Below, piece by piece: positions 1 to 8,097 of a stretch of 47,941 nt of DNA (the stretch's first letter is position 1; each line of letters starts with the position of its first letter). Both the position numbers and the translations under genes were made by a program. Below the pieces are notes generated by a model. It was not told the origin of the DNA. It searched no databases and was given only the letters and a program-made list of their open reading frames with translations. Source of the stretch: an uncultured Bacteroidota bacterium (GTDB taxonomy: Bacteria; Bacteroidota; Bacteroidia; Flavobacteriales; Flavobacteriaceae); contig CABXRK010000011.1 of the NCBI GenBank assembly GCA_902514625.1, forward strand, positions 1-47,941. Direction: 5' to 3'.

Positions 1-796
1 TATTGTTATAGTCAAAAATAGTCATGTACCTTTTACTTGGTTCAGAAATTATTACTGGTGAAAGATTTAGCTTGTATTTTTTAGAAATAGTAAAAAATAG
101 AATTCTAAGAACTTGAAGTTTTGCAATTTCAAAAAAATAATTATTACCAATGGAAATATTTATAATCACTTTATAGTGCTTCTTTTTTGTTAAATCAGAG
201 CGTAAAAGGTTTAAGTATTCATTTAAATGGTTTAATGTGAAGGACAATTCATCAATTATATTTGCACCTGAATTTTGATAAGTTCTAGCATCAATAAATA
301 TAGTCTGATTATTATTTGTAATATTATTTTTCCAAAAATCTAAATCTTTTTTTTTAGATTTTATCCAATTTCCAGTTTTCATTAGATGGTTTAAAACATC
401 GTAACAAAGAAGATTCTTTTTATTATTTTTTTGATTTGTGATATTAAAATTATTTTGAAAAACATAACAAACATTGGTTTTGTTTAAAAATTTTTTATGT
501 TTTATATATTCTAAATCTTTTTCAGTATTTAATTTAAATGTTAAAAGATTTACGCCTAGTGAAATACATTTTTTTGCTCTTTCTAAAGCAAAATTAATAT
601 CTTCAGTGTCTATAGTATATCCAATTTTCCATGGTTTTTCAGAAAAAACTGTTAGAGAATTTAAATATTTTTCTCCAGGATTTTCATAAATAGGCGCTAT
701 TTTAATCCGATGACTATAGTCAGCCCAATAATTATGATTAGGAACTTGTTGAAGTTTATTTTTATCAATAAATTCTTTAAAAAGATCTTTTTTCAT
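1..796 (-). CDS. mutA: Methylmalonyl-CoA mutase small (beta) subunit, N-terminal part, cut by window start
   Basis: An uninterrupted reading frame runs on the minus strand from an ATG at 794-796 to the first base of the window (about 265 codons, no stop). It contains the mutase-family stretch DARTYQNSGANIIDELSF and, near the window edge, SKRYMTIFDYN, which resembles the SKRNKTIYDYN region of flavobacterial small subunits. In the family this subunit pairs with the cobalamin-binding large subunit to interconvert methylmalonyl-CoA and succinyl-CoA in the cytoplasm; the small subunit itself is non-catalytic. The large-subunit gene would be expected just beyond position 1. The dipeptidase gene upstream on the same strand ends 53 bases before this start, and I see no clear promoter in that gap. 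The C-terminal half is not visible. Confidence 0.82.
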   Translation of the reverse strand, partial: MKKDLFKEFIDKNKLQQVPNHNYWADYSHRIKIAPIYENPGEKYLNSLTVFSEKPWKIGYTIDTEDINFALERAKKCISLGVNLLTFKLNTEKDLEYIKHKKFLNKTNVCYVFQNNFNITNQKNNKKNLLCYDVLNHLMKTGNWIKSKKKDLDFWKNNITNNNQTIFIDARTYQNSGANIIDELSFTLNHLNEYLNLLRSDLTKKKHYKVIINISIGNNYFFEIAKLQVLRILFFTISKKYKLNLSPVIISEPSKRYMTIFDYNN

Positions 797-849
797 AAAA
801 AATAATTAATAGAAAGTAAATAAAATAATTAATCATTGTTTATGATTTT

Positions 850-1923
850 TCAATTTAGAACTGAAGATATAAAATTGATAAAGTTTTTACTTAATATTTT
901 TTCAATATCTAATTTTTTATAGCCTCTATTAGTAAGCAATTTATCAATTTTTTGAAGATCAGCAATAGAATTTAGATCAGATGGACATTGTTCTTTTCCA
1001 AATCCCCCATCAAGATCACTTCCAATACCAACGTGATTTGAATTACCAGTTAATTGACAAATATGATCAATATGGTCAATGATTTTATCAAGTATCAATC
1101 CACTTTTTTTTGGTGATGAAATTCCTTTTTTCCAATTTGGGATCATCATCCAAGCATCTAAGGCCATACCTATAATTCCTCCTCTTGATATTATTTCATT
1201 AATTTGTTCATCAGTAAATTGTCTTTCATTTGGAACTATTGATCTGCAATTACTATGACTAGCCCATAGTTTACCTTTATAAAAATTTATCGTTTCCCAA
1301 AAACTCAGATCACAAAGATGAGTTACATCTAAAATTAGATTTAGTTCATCGATTTTATTTAATAATTCTCTTCCTTTTATTCCTATCCCTCCTTTTGAAT
1401 TTGTTCCATGGGCATATGTTCCAGGACCATAATGAGCTGGTCCAATAGCTCTTAGTCCTTGATTATATAATTTTTCTAAATATTCAATCTTTATTATTGA
1501 ATCTGCTCCTTCAAGACTAAGTAAATATCCTATGGGCTTTTTTTTATTATCAGTTTTATTTTCCCATAGTTTTAAATGATTTTTTAGCTCTTTAGAATTA
1601 ATTATTTGAATCATTTCACCAGATTTTTCCATCACATTATACCATGCTAATTGCCCTTGAATTTGTGCCCATGCCTGTTCAGGGGAATTCCAACCCGGCA
1701 ACTTATTTGATGGTTTCACAAATCTTGCAATTAAAGTTGAAACACAAAAACCAATATTCCCTTTTCTTAATTCTTCTAATGAAACAGTAGCATTTCCTCT
1801 ATCAGGCTTGTCTTTAAGATTCTTTTCTAAATGGTTAATACTAGAGATAGATTTTGTTAAATCTCTATTCCATTCTAATGCATTCATTGCAAGATCAAGA
1901 TGAGCATCTAGTATAAATTTCAT
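850..1923 (-). CDS. Membrane dipeptidase family (M19) metallopeptidase
   Basis: This 357-residue protein is a family M19 (renal dipeptidase type) zinc peptidase. The metal ligands are visible in order: H8 and D10 in DAHLDL, E138 in LSLEGAD, H202 in DVTHL and H223 in ASHSNCR. GIGSDLDGG near residue 300 is also typical. There is no signal peptide or lipobox, so it should act in the cytoplasm. M19 enzymes cleave dipeptides and characteristically tolerate a D-residue at the C-terminal position. It is the last gene of a four-gene unit with spacings of 2, 8 and 4 bases behind a GntP permease, a RidA protein and a D-threonine-aldolase-family enzyme, which suggests the substrate contains a D-amino acid. 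The exact substrate cannot be read from sequence. Confidence 0.9.
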   Translation of the reverse strand: MKFILDAHLDLAMNALEWNRDLTKSISSINHLEKNLKDKPDRGNATVSLEELRKGNIGFCVSTLIARFVKPSNKLPGWNSPEQAWAQIQGQLAWYNVMEKSGEMIQIINSKELKNHLKLWENKTDNKKKPIGYLLSLEGADSIIKIEYLEKLYNQGLRAIGPAHYGPGTYAHGTNSKGGIGIKGRELLNKIDELNLILDVTHLCDLSFWETINFYKGKLWASHSNCRSIVPNERQFTDEQINEIISRGGIIGMALDAWMMIPNWKKGISSPKKSGLILDKIIDHIDHICQLTGNSNHVGIGSDLDGGFGKEQCPSDLNSIADLQKIDKLLTNRGYKKLDIEKILSKNFINFISSVLN

Positions 1924-1925
1924 TA

Positions 1926-3032
1926 TTATTGAATTAGATAATCTCTAGCACTTATATTCCAAAGTTCTATAATTTTATTATTATCGACAACTTGAGCTAA
2001 ATTATATTTTATAACAGTTGGACAAATATGATAAGGAATAGCATAGCATATATCTCCTAAATTATACTTATTTGTATGCTTTGTTTCTATTACAAGATGT
2101 TCTTCACTTTGACTAATATGTTTTCCATCTTCTATTCCCATAACAACTACTCGAGGTAAAGGCATTTCTGAAGCAATAGCTTTGTGGCCAAGATCAAAAC
2201 AAAGTAAATTATTATTTGGTTTACTAATTATTCTTGTTACTATTATTGCTGCAATTTTAAAAGGTGATTCTGGCCAAATAGATTTATAAGAAAAGTCCCA
2301 TAAAAGAGTAGTCCCAGGACTAAGAAAAACATTTTTTCTATATGAATGAGGTAAAAAAGTTGGAGATCCTCCAGCGACTATATCAATTGACTTAGCAAGT
2401 TTGTCTTCAATTTTCTTTTTAAGTTTTATAACAGGTTGAAATTGTAAATCACTTTTTTCTTTTCTTTCTTTTTCAGACTCATTTCTGATATTACCATCAT
2501 AGACATGCAATCCTAAAAAATTTGTATTTGGGCTTTCTAATATTTTAATAAAAAGAGAAAATGATTTATCATTAGGAATAATTCCTGTTCTATCCATCCC
2601 ATTATTAATATCTATCCAAAGGTTTATTGCTAAATTATGCTTTTTTGCTTCTTTTGAAAAAAGAATTAGTGATTCAGGATTATCAACTAAAGTAGAGAAT
2701 TTTATTTTAGGATTATTTTTTTGAATTTTTAAAAATAGTTTTAACTTTTCTTTTGTGGGTTGAATGGCTAATAAAATATGATCTAAATTTGATTGCTTAG
2801 TAAGCAACTTTAATTCTCCTATGGTTGAGCATTTGAATTTTTTGATTCCTGATTTTTTTTGCATTTCAATTATTGAAGGCATTTTATGCGTTTTAATATG
2901 GGGCCAAAGTCTATTTACATCACCAGAGATTTTAATCATTTGTTTAATATTGTAATCAATATTTTTTTTAGAAATTAATAACCCTGGGGTAGTAACAGTA
3001 TTTTCGTCAAATATTTTATACCAATCTTCCAT
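1926..3032 (-). CDS. D-threonine aldolase / D-serine dehydratase family PLP enzyme
   Basis: This 368-residue protein is a fold-type III PLP enzyme (alanine-racemase-like N-terminal barrel plus C-terminal beta domain). The PLP lysine is probably K47 in PHIKTHK, the signature of the D-threonine aldolase and eukaryotic-type D-serine dehydratase family. The C-terminal metal motif HxC is present as H335 and C337 in PYHICPT. Family members cleave or dehydrate D-3-hydroxy amino acids such as D-threonine, D-serine or hydroxyaspartate. A dehydratase would release a reactive enamine, which would explain the adjacent RidA gene. Two bases separate its stop from the downstream dipeptidase start. Substrate choice within the family is not predictable here. 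Confidence 0.88.
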   Translation of the reverse strand: MEDWYKIFDENTVTTPGLLISKKNIDYNIKQMIKISGDVNRLWPHIKTHKMPSIIEMQKKSGIKKFKCSTIGELKLLTKQSNLDHILLAIQPTKEKLKLFLKIQKNNPKIKFSTLVDNPESLILFSKEAKKHNLAINLWIDINNGMDRTGIIPNDKSFSLFIKILESPNTNFLGLHVYDGNIRNESEKERKEKSDLQFQPVIKLKKKIEDKLAKSIDIVAGGSPTFLPHSYRKNVFLSPGTTLLWDFSYKSIWPESPFKIAAIIVTRIISKPNNNLLCFDLGHKAIASEMPLPRVVVMGIEDGKHISQSEEHLVIETKHTNKYNLGDICYAIPYHICPTVIKYNLAQVVDNNKIIELWNISARDYLIQ

Positions 3033-3040
3033 AATTTAAT

Positions 3041-3505
3041 TTAAACCTGAATTTCAAAATGCGCCTCTATTTCAACTGCTATATTTTGAGGTAAATTCAT
3101 ACCAACAGCACTTCTAACACCAATTCCCATTTTATCTCCAAAAACTTCTACCATTAATTCACTGAACCCATTAATTACATATGGATGATCTTCAAATTTC
3201 GGAGTTGAATTAACCATGCCTAAAACCTTAATTATTCTTTTAATTTTATTAATTTCGAAATTATTAATTATCGTTGATAACATTGTCAGACCAACTTGTC
3301 TAGCAGCTTTTTTGCCATCTACTTTATTTAAATCTAATCCAACTTTTCCTTTAATTAATGAACCATCATTATTTATAGGCCCTTGCCCAGAAATATAAAG
3401 AATGTTATCCATCACTAGTAATGGTTTATATATTCCAACTGGTTTTGGAGCTGGGGGAAGTTTAATTCCTAAATTTTTTATTTTTTCAGATATTTTTGTT
3501 TTCAT
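3041..3505 (-). CDS. RidA (YjgF/YER057c/UK114) family enamine/imine deaminase
   Basis: The 154-residue protein has the RidA fold signature ISGQGP near residue 38 and the C-terminal block GVRSAVGMNLPQNIAVEIE. R131 corresponds to the arginine that binds the substrate carboxylate in active RidA proteins, and E145 to the acidic partner. The product is longer than classical RidA (about 128 residues), fitting the extended subfamily of around 150 residues. RidA proteins hydrolyse reactive 2-aminoacrylate-type enamines released by PLP dehydratases. Its place between a PLP enzyme of the D-serine dehydratase/D-threonine aldolase family and a permease fits protection of the cell from such an intermediate. 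Gaps are 8 bases downstream and 4 bases upstream, so it is cotranscribed. Confidence 0.9.
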   Translation of the reverse strand: MKTKISEKIKNLGIKLPPAPKPVGIYKPLLVMDNILYISGQGPINNDGSLIKGKVGLDLNKVDGKKAARQVGLTMLSTIINNFEINKIKRIIKVLGMVNSTPKFEDHPYVINGFSELMVEVFGDKMGIGVRSAVGMNLPQNIAVEIEAHFEIQV

Positions 3506-3509
3506 TTCA

Positions 3510-4826
3510 TTAAATAATATTGTTTAATAATAACACTCCGATTAATCCTGAAATTCCAATTGTAGTTTCCATAATAGTCCACGTTAATAAAGTATCCTTT
3601 ATTGATAAATTAAAATATTCTTTAAATAACCAAAAACCACTATCATTAACATGTGAAAGCATTAAGCTCCCTGATCCAATAGCTAAAACCATTAATTCTG
3701 GATTAACTTGACCAATTTGAACTATTGGAAGTAGAATTCCTGCAGTGGTTAATCCTGCAACCGTAGCTGAACCTACACATACCCTAATTAATGTTGCTAT
3801 CAACCAACCAAGAATTAATGGAGAAATGTTTGAGAATTGTAATAGAGTTCCAATATAATCGCTAACTCCACTATCAATTAAGATTTGTTTTAATCCTCCA
3901 GCGCCAGCAATAATAAGTAATACCATTGTTATTCCAGTTATTGAATTTGAGAAAGTAAGCATTATTTCTTTCATTTCTTTTCCTCTTAAAATCCCTAATG
4001 AGTATATACTAAATAGTACAGAAATTAATAAAGCAATTACAGGATTCCCTAAAAATTTAATTATTTCAAAGGATGTATTATTTTCATCAATTATTTCAAT
4101 TATTATTGTTGATAAACCAATTAATAGAACAGGTAATAATGCAGTAAATAAACTTATCCTCATACTTGGAAGTTCAGATTCTTTAAATGATTTCACAGCT
4201 ATAAATTCTTTTAATGGTTTAGCTTTAACCTTTTTAATGAATTTTGTTAATATTGGACCAGAAATTATAATAGCTGGAATTGCAACAATAAAGCCATAAA
4301 TAAGTGTTTTACCTATGTCTGCATTAAACATAACTGCAAGAGCAGTTGGAGCAGGATGAGGCGGAAGGTATCCATGTGTAACTGAAAGTGCAGCTAACAT
4401 TGGTAGTGCTATTGAAATCAATGGTATTCCAGTTGAAGCAGCTACAGTAAAAACAAGAGGGACTAAAATAACAAAACCAACGGAATAGAACATTGTTATC
4501 CCAACTATGAATCCAGTAGTCATAACTGCCCATTTGGTGTTTTTTATTCCAAAAACATCAACAAGACCAATTGTTATTTTTTGAGCAGCCCCACTATCAG
4601 CAACTTGTTTACCCAGCATTGCACCAAGTCCAAGAATCATAACTAAAAAACCTAAAGTATTTCCAATTCCTTTTTCGATAGAAGTTACTATTAGACTTAA
4701 ATCCATTCCTTGGCAAAAGCCAATAAAAAGAGAAACAATTATAAATGAAATAAATGCATTTAATCTAAAGAAGATTATTAATAAAAATAGAATTACAATT
4801 CCTAAAGAAACAGTCAATAAAGGCAT
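3510..4826 (-). CDS. GntP-family permease (gluconate / D-serine type)
   Basis: This 438-residue, strongly hydrophobic protein has about 12 predicted membrane segments. It carries the family signature HGYLPPHPAPTA from residue 151 and a C-terminal SHVNDSGFW motif, both typical of GntP/DsdX permeases. The family imports sugar acids (gluconate) or D-serine by proton symport. Because the three downstream genes encode amino-acid-handling enzymes rather than gluconate kinase, a D-amino acid, hydroxy-amino acid or small peptide is a better guess than gluconate. It is the first gene of the unit, with a TAnnTTTG box 22 bases upstream of its start. murF on the same strand ends 62 bases earlier, so the unit can be transcribed independently. 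Confidence 0.9.
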   Translation of the reverse strand: MPLLTVSLGIVILFLLIIFFRLNAFISFIIVSLFIGFCQGMDLSLIVTSIEKGIGNTLGFLVMILGLGAMLGKQVADSGAAQKITIGLVDVFGIKNTKWAVMTTGFIVGITMFYSVGFVILVPLVFTVAASTGIPLISIALPMLAALSVTHGYLPPHPAPTALAVMFNADIGKTLIYGFIVAIPAIIISGPILTKFIKKVKAKPLKEFIAVKSFKESELPSMRISLFTALLPVLLIGLSTIIIEIIDENNTSFEIIKFLGNPVIALLISVLFSIYSLGILRGKEMKEIMLTFSNSITGITMVLLIIAGAGGLKQILIDSGVSDYIGTLLQFSNISPLILGWLIATLIRVCVGSATVAGLTTAGILLPIVQIGQVNPELMVLAIGSGSLMLSHVNDSGFWLFKEYFNLSIKDTLLTWTIMETTIGISGLIGVLLLNNII

Positions 4827-4847
4827 CAGAAAAATTTATTAAATAAA

Positions 4848-4855
4848 CAAAAATA
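4848..4855 (-). promoter_or_regulatory. Candidate -7 promoter box for the GntP/RidA/PLP enzyme/dipeptidase unit
   Basis: Read on the minus strand this is TATTTTTG, matching the Bacteroidota -7 consensus TAnnTTTG. It lies 22 bases upstream of the permease ATG. No convincing -33 TTTG is seen at the usual distance, so the call rests on one box. Confidence 0.4.
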
Positions 4856-4888
4856 AATAGATTTTTACTATAATTATTAAGTGTTAAT

Positions 4889-6181
4889 TTAATTTATAAA
4901 TTTTAAAATATTTTCTAGTGCTAAGCCTCTTGATCCTTTTAAGAAAATATTAGTATTATTGAATTTTATCTTTTTTATGAATTCAGAAGCCTCAATGATT
5001 GTTTTAAATTTATAAATATTCTTTATCTTAATTTTGCTATTGAAAAATTTTTCTCCAATTAATATTAATTTTTCAATTTCAAAATCGGAAATAAAATCTA
5101 TTAAATTTTGATGCTCTTTTTTTGAATAATCTCCTAGCTCTAACATGTCTCCTAAAATAATAACTCTTTTTTTAGAATTTGTATTTTTCATAAAACTAAC
5201 TAGAGAAAACCTCATACTTGAAGGATTCGCATTATATGCATCCATTAATATAGTATTTGAGCCTTTATTTACCCATTGGGATCTATTATTTAATGGCAAG
5301 TAGTTTTTAATTCCAATTGAAATTTCATCTATATTTAGATTAAAAAAAGTTCCAATTGCTATAGCAGAAGAGATATTTGAGAAATTATAGTCGCCTATTA
5401 GATTACTCTTAATTTCGGTTTTTTTAAAATATGCATTTATGAATTTATTTTTAAAATTTATCTGAGAAATTTTTAAATCAGAAGAACCTTCTTTGCTGAA
5501 AGTGTATGAATTTGATTTTTTTTGATATTTAATTTGATGCTTATCATCTCCATTAATAAATATTGTTCCATTTTTTCTTATAATATATTCATAGAGTTCT
5601 GACTTTCCTTTAATGATAGAATCAAAACTTCCAAAACCTTCTAAATGAGCTTTACCGAAATTGGTTATATAACCAAAGTTTGGGTCTGCTATTTTACATA
5701 ATAAATTAATTTCTCCCAGATGATTTGCGCCCATTTCCACTATTCCAAATTCAGTAGTATTTTTAAAATTTAAAATTGTTAGAGGAACTCCTATGTGATT
5801 ATTTAAATTTTTTTTTGTTGCAATTGTATCATATTTTATTGATAAGACAGAAAGTAATAATTCTTTTGTGGTAGTTTTACCATTTGAGCCGGTAATAGCA
5901 ATAACTTTAGTTTTGATTTTTGACCTATGGTAAATTGCAAGATCTTGTATAGTTGAGATACTATTATTAACAAGGAAAAATTTTGAATTTTTAACAAAAT
6001 ATTTTGGATTATCAACCACGATATATTTTGCTCCAGAATCAAAAGCTTCTAAAGCAAATTTATTCCCATCGTATTTTGGGCCTTTTATGCAGAAGAAAAT
6101 AACACCTTTAGAAATTTTTCTAGTATCAGTGCAAACTTTTGAGCTATTTAAATAAGCAGTGTAAAGTTTTTCAATATCCAT
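4889..6181 (-). CDS. murF: UDP-N-acetylmuramoyl-tripeptide--D-alanyl-D-alanine ligase
   Basis: MurF adds D-Ala-D-Ala to UDP-MurNAc-tripeptide, the last cytoplasmic ligation of the peptidoglycan precursor. The 430-residue protein shows the Mur ligase ATP loop TGSNGKTT (about residues 97-104), a CTDTRKI N-terminal region, MGANHLGEI, and a GDMLELGD block in the C-terminal domain. I place the start at MDIEKLY (6179-6181). An in-frame ATG 18 bases upstream (6199) would put the initiation codon inside a terminator hairpin and add MPFFIF, which the family lacks. gldJ is directly upstream on the same strand. murF lies outside the dcw cluster, whose murE-to-mraY junction (where murF sits in many other bacteria) holds a porP/sprF gene at 42698. 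Confidence 0.93.
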   Translation of the reverse strand: MDIEKLYTAYLNSSKVCTDTRKISKGVIFFCIKGPKYDGNKFALEAFDSGAKYIVVDNPKYFVKNSKFFLVNNSISTIQDLAIYHRSKIKTKVIAITGSNGKTTTKELLLSVLSIKYDTIATKKNLNNHIGVPLTILNFKNTTEFGIVEMGANHLGEINLLCKIADPNFGYITNFGKAHLEGFGSFDSIIKGKSELYEYIIRKNGTIFINGDDKHQIKYQKKSNSYTFSKEGSSDLKISQINFKNKFINAYFKKTEIKSNLIGDYNFSNISSAIAIGTFFNLNIDEISIGIKNYLPLNNRSQWVNKGSNTILMDAYNANPSSMRFSLVSFMKNTNSKKRVIILGDMLELGDYSKKEHQNLIDFISDFEIEKLILIGEKFFNSKIKIKNIYKFKTIIEASEFIKKIKFNNTNIFLKGSRGLALENILKFIN

Positions 6182-6214
6182 AAAAATAAAAAAAGGCATT
6201 TTTAAAATGCCTTT
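6182..6214 (-). terminator. Intrinsic terminator after gldJ, abutting the murF start
   Basis: An 11-base perfect inverted repeat (AAAGGCATTTT at 6192-6202 and its complement at 6204-6214, with one central base) is followed on the minus strand by the T-rich run TTTATTTTTA. It lies 8 bases beyond the gldJ stop. The T-run ends exactly where the murF ATG begins, so murF needs read-through or an internal promoter. Confidence 0.75.
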
Positions 6215-6222
6215 GGAGTAAT

Positions 6223-7908
6223 TTAACTTTTTCTTTTATGTCGAGCAGTTTTTTTAGATCTACTTTTTGAACCTAATCTTGACATAGCTCCTCTAAAACC
6301 AATATTATCAGTTGCTATATATTGAGGAAGATATCTTCTTTGTGCAGGATCTAACCAATAAGCTCTATCTTTCCATGATCCACCTTTGTAAACTCTAACT
6401 TCATCAGTAATTAATGATGTTCTTGCTCCAGATTTATCTTTTGACCTCACAATATTTCCTTCTTCATCAATTTCTACTTTTGGATGAGTTGGAGCATCAT
6501 ACATTTTTGTAGATTCAGGTCTCTGGTTCTCAGTAACTTCTTCATTTCCAGCTGTTCCAAATAATCTTGTAGATTCAACATCACCATCTCTATAATTTCG
6601 ATTATCACTTTCAGTGAAATTTTGTCTTAAAAACGTTTCTTCTTCATCAATTTCTTGTTTTTGAAGTTCTCCCGGAAGTCTTTTAATTAAAACTTTTCCA
6701 TTTGGAAGGGTATCGTAAACTAATTGATCGGGTGAAATTATTTGGGCTTTACCATCTTCTCCTATAACATTTTTAAGATATACATTTCCTCTAAAGTAAT
6801 TAAAGTCACTAGCTTCATCATCTATTATAGGTCTATAAACGTCTGCCACCCATTCAGAAACATTTCCAGCCATATCATAAACTCCAAAATCATTAGGAGG
6901 ATATGATTTAACTTGAATTGTTATATCAGCACCATCATCTGACCAACCTGCTATACCACCATAATCTCCTTTACCTAATTTAAAGTTAGCTAATTGGTCA
7001 CCTTCAGTTCTTCTTTGTTCCGAACGAGTATATTCTCCAGACCAAGGATATTTCTTTTTACCTCTATATGCATTATATTCTCTATCACCAACTAATGCTA
7101 ATGCAGCATATTCCCATTCAGATTCTGTTGGCAGCCGATAAGAGGGTAAAAGTATACCTTTATCTATTCCAGCATATACGTTTATTGAATCATTTTTTTT
7201 ACCTCTTTTACCAGCAATTGAATCAATTTTCCCACCATAAGTAGTCTCAGGTCTTTTAAGGTATGTTTGGGTATTAAAAGTACTTGAAGGATCAACTTGT
7301 CCATTTTCCACATCAGAGGTAAATCTAACATCTTTTTGGACAAATGATTCTCTTTCTAAAATTAACTCATTAACTCTATCAGTTCGCCACTCAAGAAATT
7401 GGACAGCTTGGAGCCAATTCACTCCAACAACTGGATATTCAGCATATGCTGGATGTCTTAAATAGTTTGTGGTTAATTCTTCAACATACCCAAGTTGATT
7501 TCTCCATACCAAAGTATCAGGAAGTGCTCCTGTATAAAGTTGTTTATAATCTTTTTGATCTTGAGGGAAAACTGCTTTAAGCCAATCAAGATATTCAAGA
7601 TACATTATATTGGTCACTTCAGTTTCATCAATATAGAATGACATAACATGTTGACGATTAGGAGAGTTATTCCAATCATGAAGAACATCGTCTTTGACTC
7701 TACCTTTAGTATATGTGCCACCTTCAATAAAAACTAATCCCGGACCTGTTTCTTGATCTTCAAATTCAATGTTGTATTGGAAACCACCCTTTTTAGAATT
7801 AATACTCCATCCAGTTCCCCTAGATTGATTATTTTTTCCACATGCAAAAACAATTAGTAACGAAAGTATTATTGTTAAAGCTTTTATTTTTAAAAAGTCA
7901 AGTTTCAT
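6223..7908 (-). CDS. gldJ: Gliding motility / type IX secretion lipoprotein GldJ
   Basis: The 561-residue protein begins with a lipoprotein signal whose lipobox ends at C23 (IVFAC). A SUMF1/formylglycine-enzyme-like fold follows. Stretches such as DETEVTNIMYLEYLDWLKAV, LRHPAYAEYPVVGVNW, YRLPTESEWEYAA and NDFGVYDMAGNVSEWVADVY match flavobacterial GldJ closely and separate it from the shorter GldK. Family knowledge: GldJ stabilises GldK and is needed for gliding and type IX secretion; it is not an enzyme. The C-terminus ends in a strongly basic tail (SKSRSKKTARHKRKS). porV is divergently transcribed 189 bases away, and murF follows on the same strand after a terminator. Confidence 0.93.
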   Translation of the reverse strand: MKLDFLKIKALTIILSLLIVFACGKNNQSRGTGWSINSKKGGFQYNIEFEDQETGPGLVFIEGGTYTKGRVKDDVLHDWNNSPNRQHVMSFYIDETEVTNIMYLEYLDWLKAVFPQDQKDYKQLYTGALPDTLVWRNQLGYVEELTTNYLRHPAYAEYPVVGVNWLQAVQFLEWRTDRVNELILERESFVQKDVRFTSDVENGQVDPSSTFNTQTYLKRPETTYGGKIDSIAGKRGKKNDSINVYAGIDKGILLPSYRLPTESEWEYAALALVGDREYNAYRGKKKYPWSGEYTRSEQRRTEGDQLANFKLGKGDYGGIAGWSDDGADITIQVKSYPPNDFGVYDMAGNVSEWVADVYRPIIDDEASDFNYFRGNVYLKNVIGEDGKAQIISPDQLVYDTLPNGKVLIKRLPGELQKQEIDEEETFLRQNFTESDNRNYRDGDVESTRLFGTAGNEEVTENQRPESTKMYDAPTHPKVEIDEEGNIVRSKDKSGARTSLITDEVRVYKGGSWKDRAYWLDPAQRRYLPQYIATDNIGFRGAMSRLGSKSRSKKTARHKRKS

Positions 7909-7950
7909 AATTTAAGAATAGTATTTATTCAATTTTTTAAAAACTTAGGT

Positions 7951-7969
7951 GCAATATACAAAATATTGC
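7951..7969. repeat. Short inverted repeat in the gldJ-porV divergent intergenic region
   Basis: GCAATAT at 7951-7957 and ATATTGC at 7963-7969 form a perfect 7-base inverted repeat around ACAAA. It lies 42 bases upstream of gldJ, where a promoter or operator would be expected. On the minus strand it contains TATTTTG, one base short of the TAnnTTTG box. Chance is possible in AT-rich DNA. Confidence 0.35.
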
Positions 7970-8097
7970 TCTAAATTTTTGAATATAACTTAATTCACAT
8001 ACTTAGATTAACGAATGATTTTGCAATTTATTATAATTATATATTAACAAGTTCACAAGAATTATTATTAATAACCGTTATAGTATTACTTTATAAA

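Noticed and set aside
474-689. A 71-codon open frame on the plus strand
   Set aside because: It lies antisense to the methylmalonyl-CoA mutase small-subunit gene, which has clear family motifs; the plus-strand translation shows none.
6182-6199. An upstream in-frame ATG for murF at 6199
   Set aside because: It falls inside the gldJ terminator stem and adds residues not found in the family; the ATG at 6181 is preferred.
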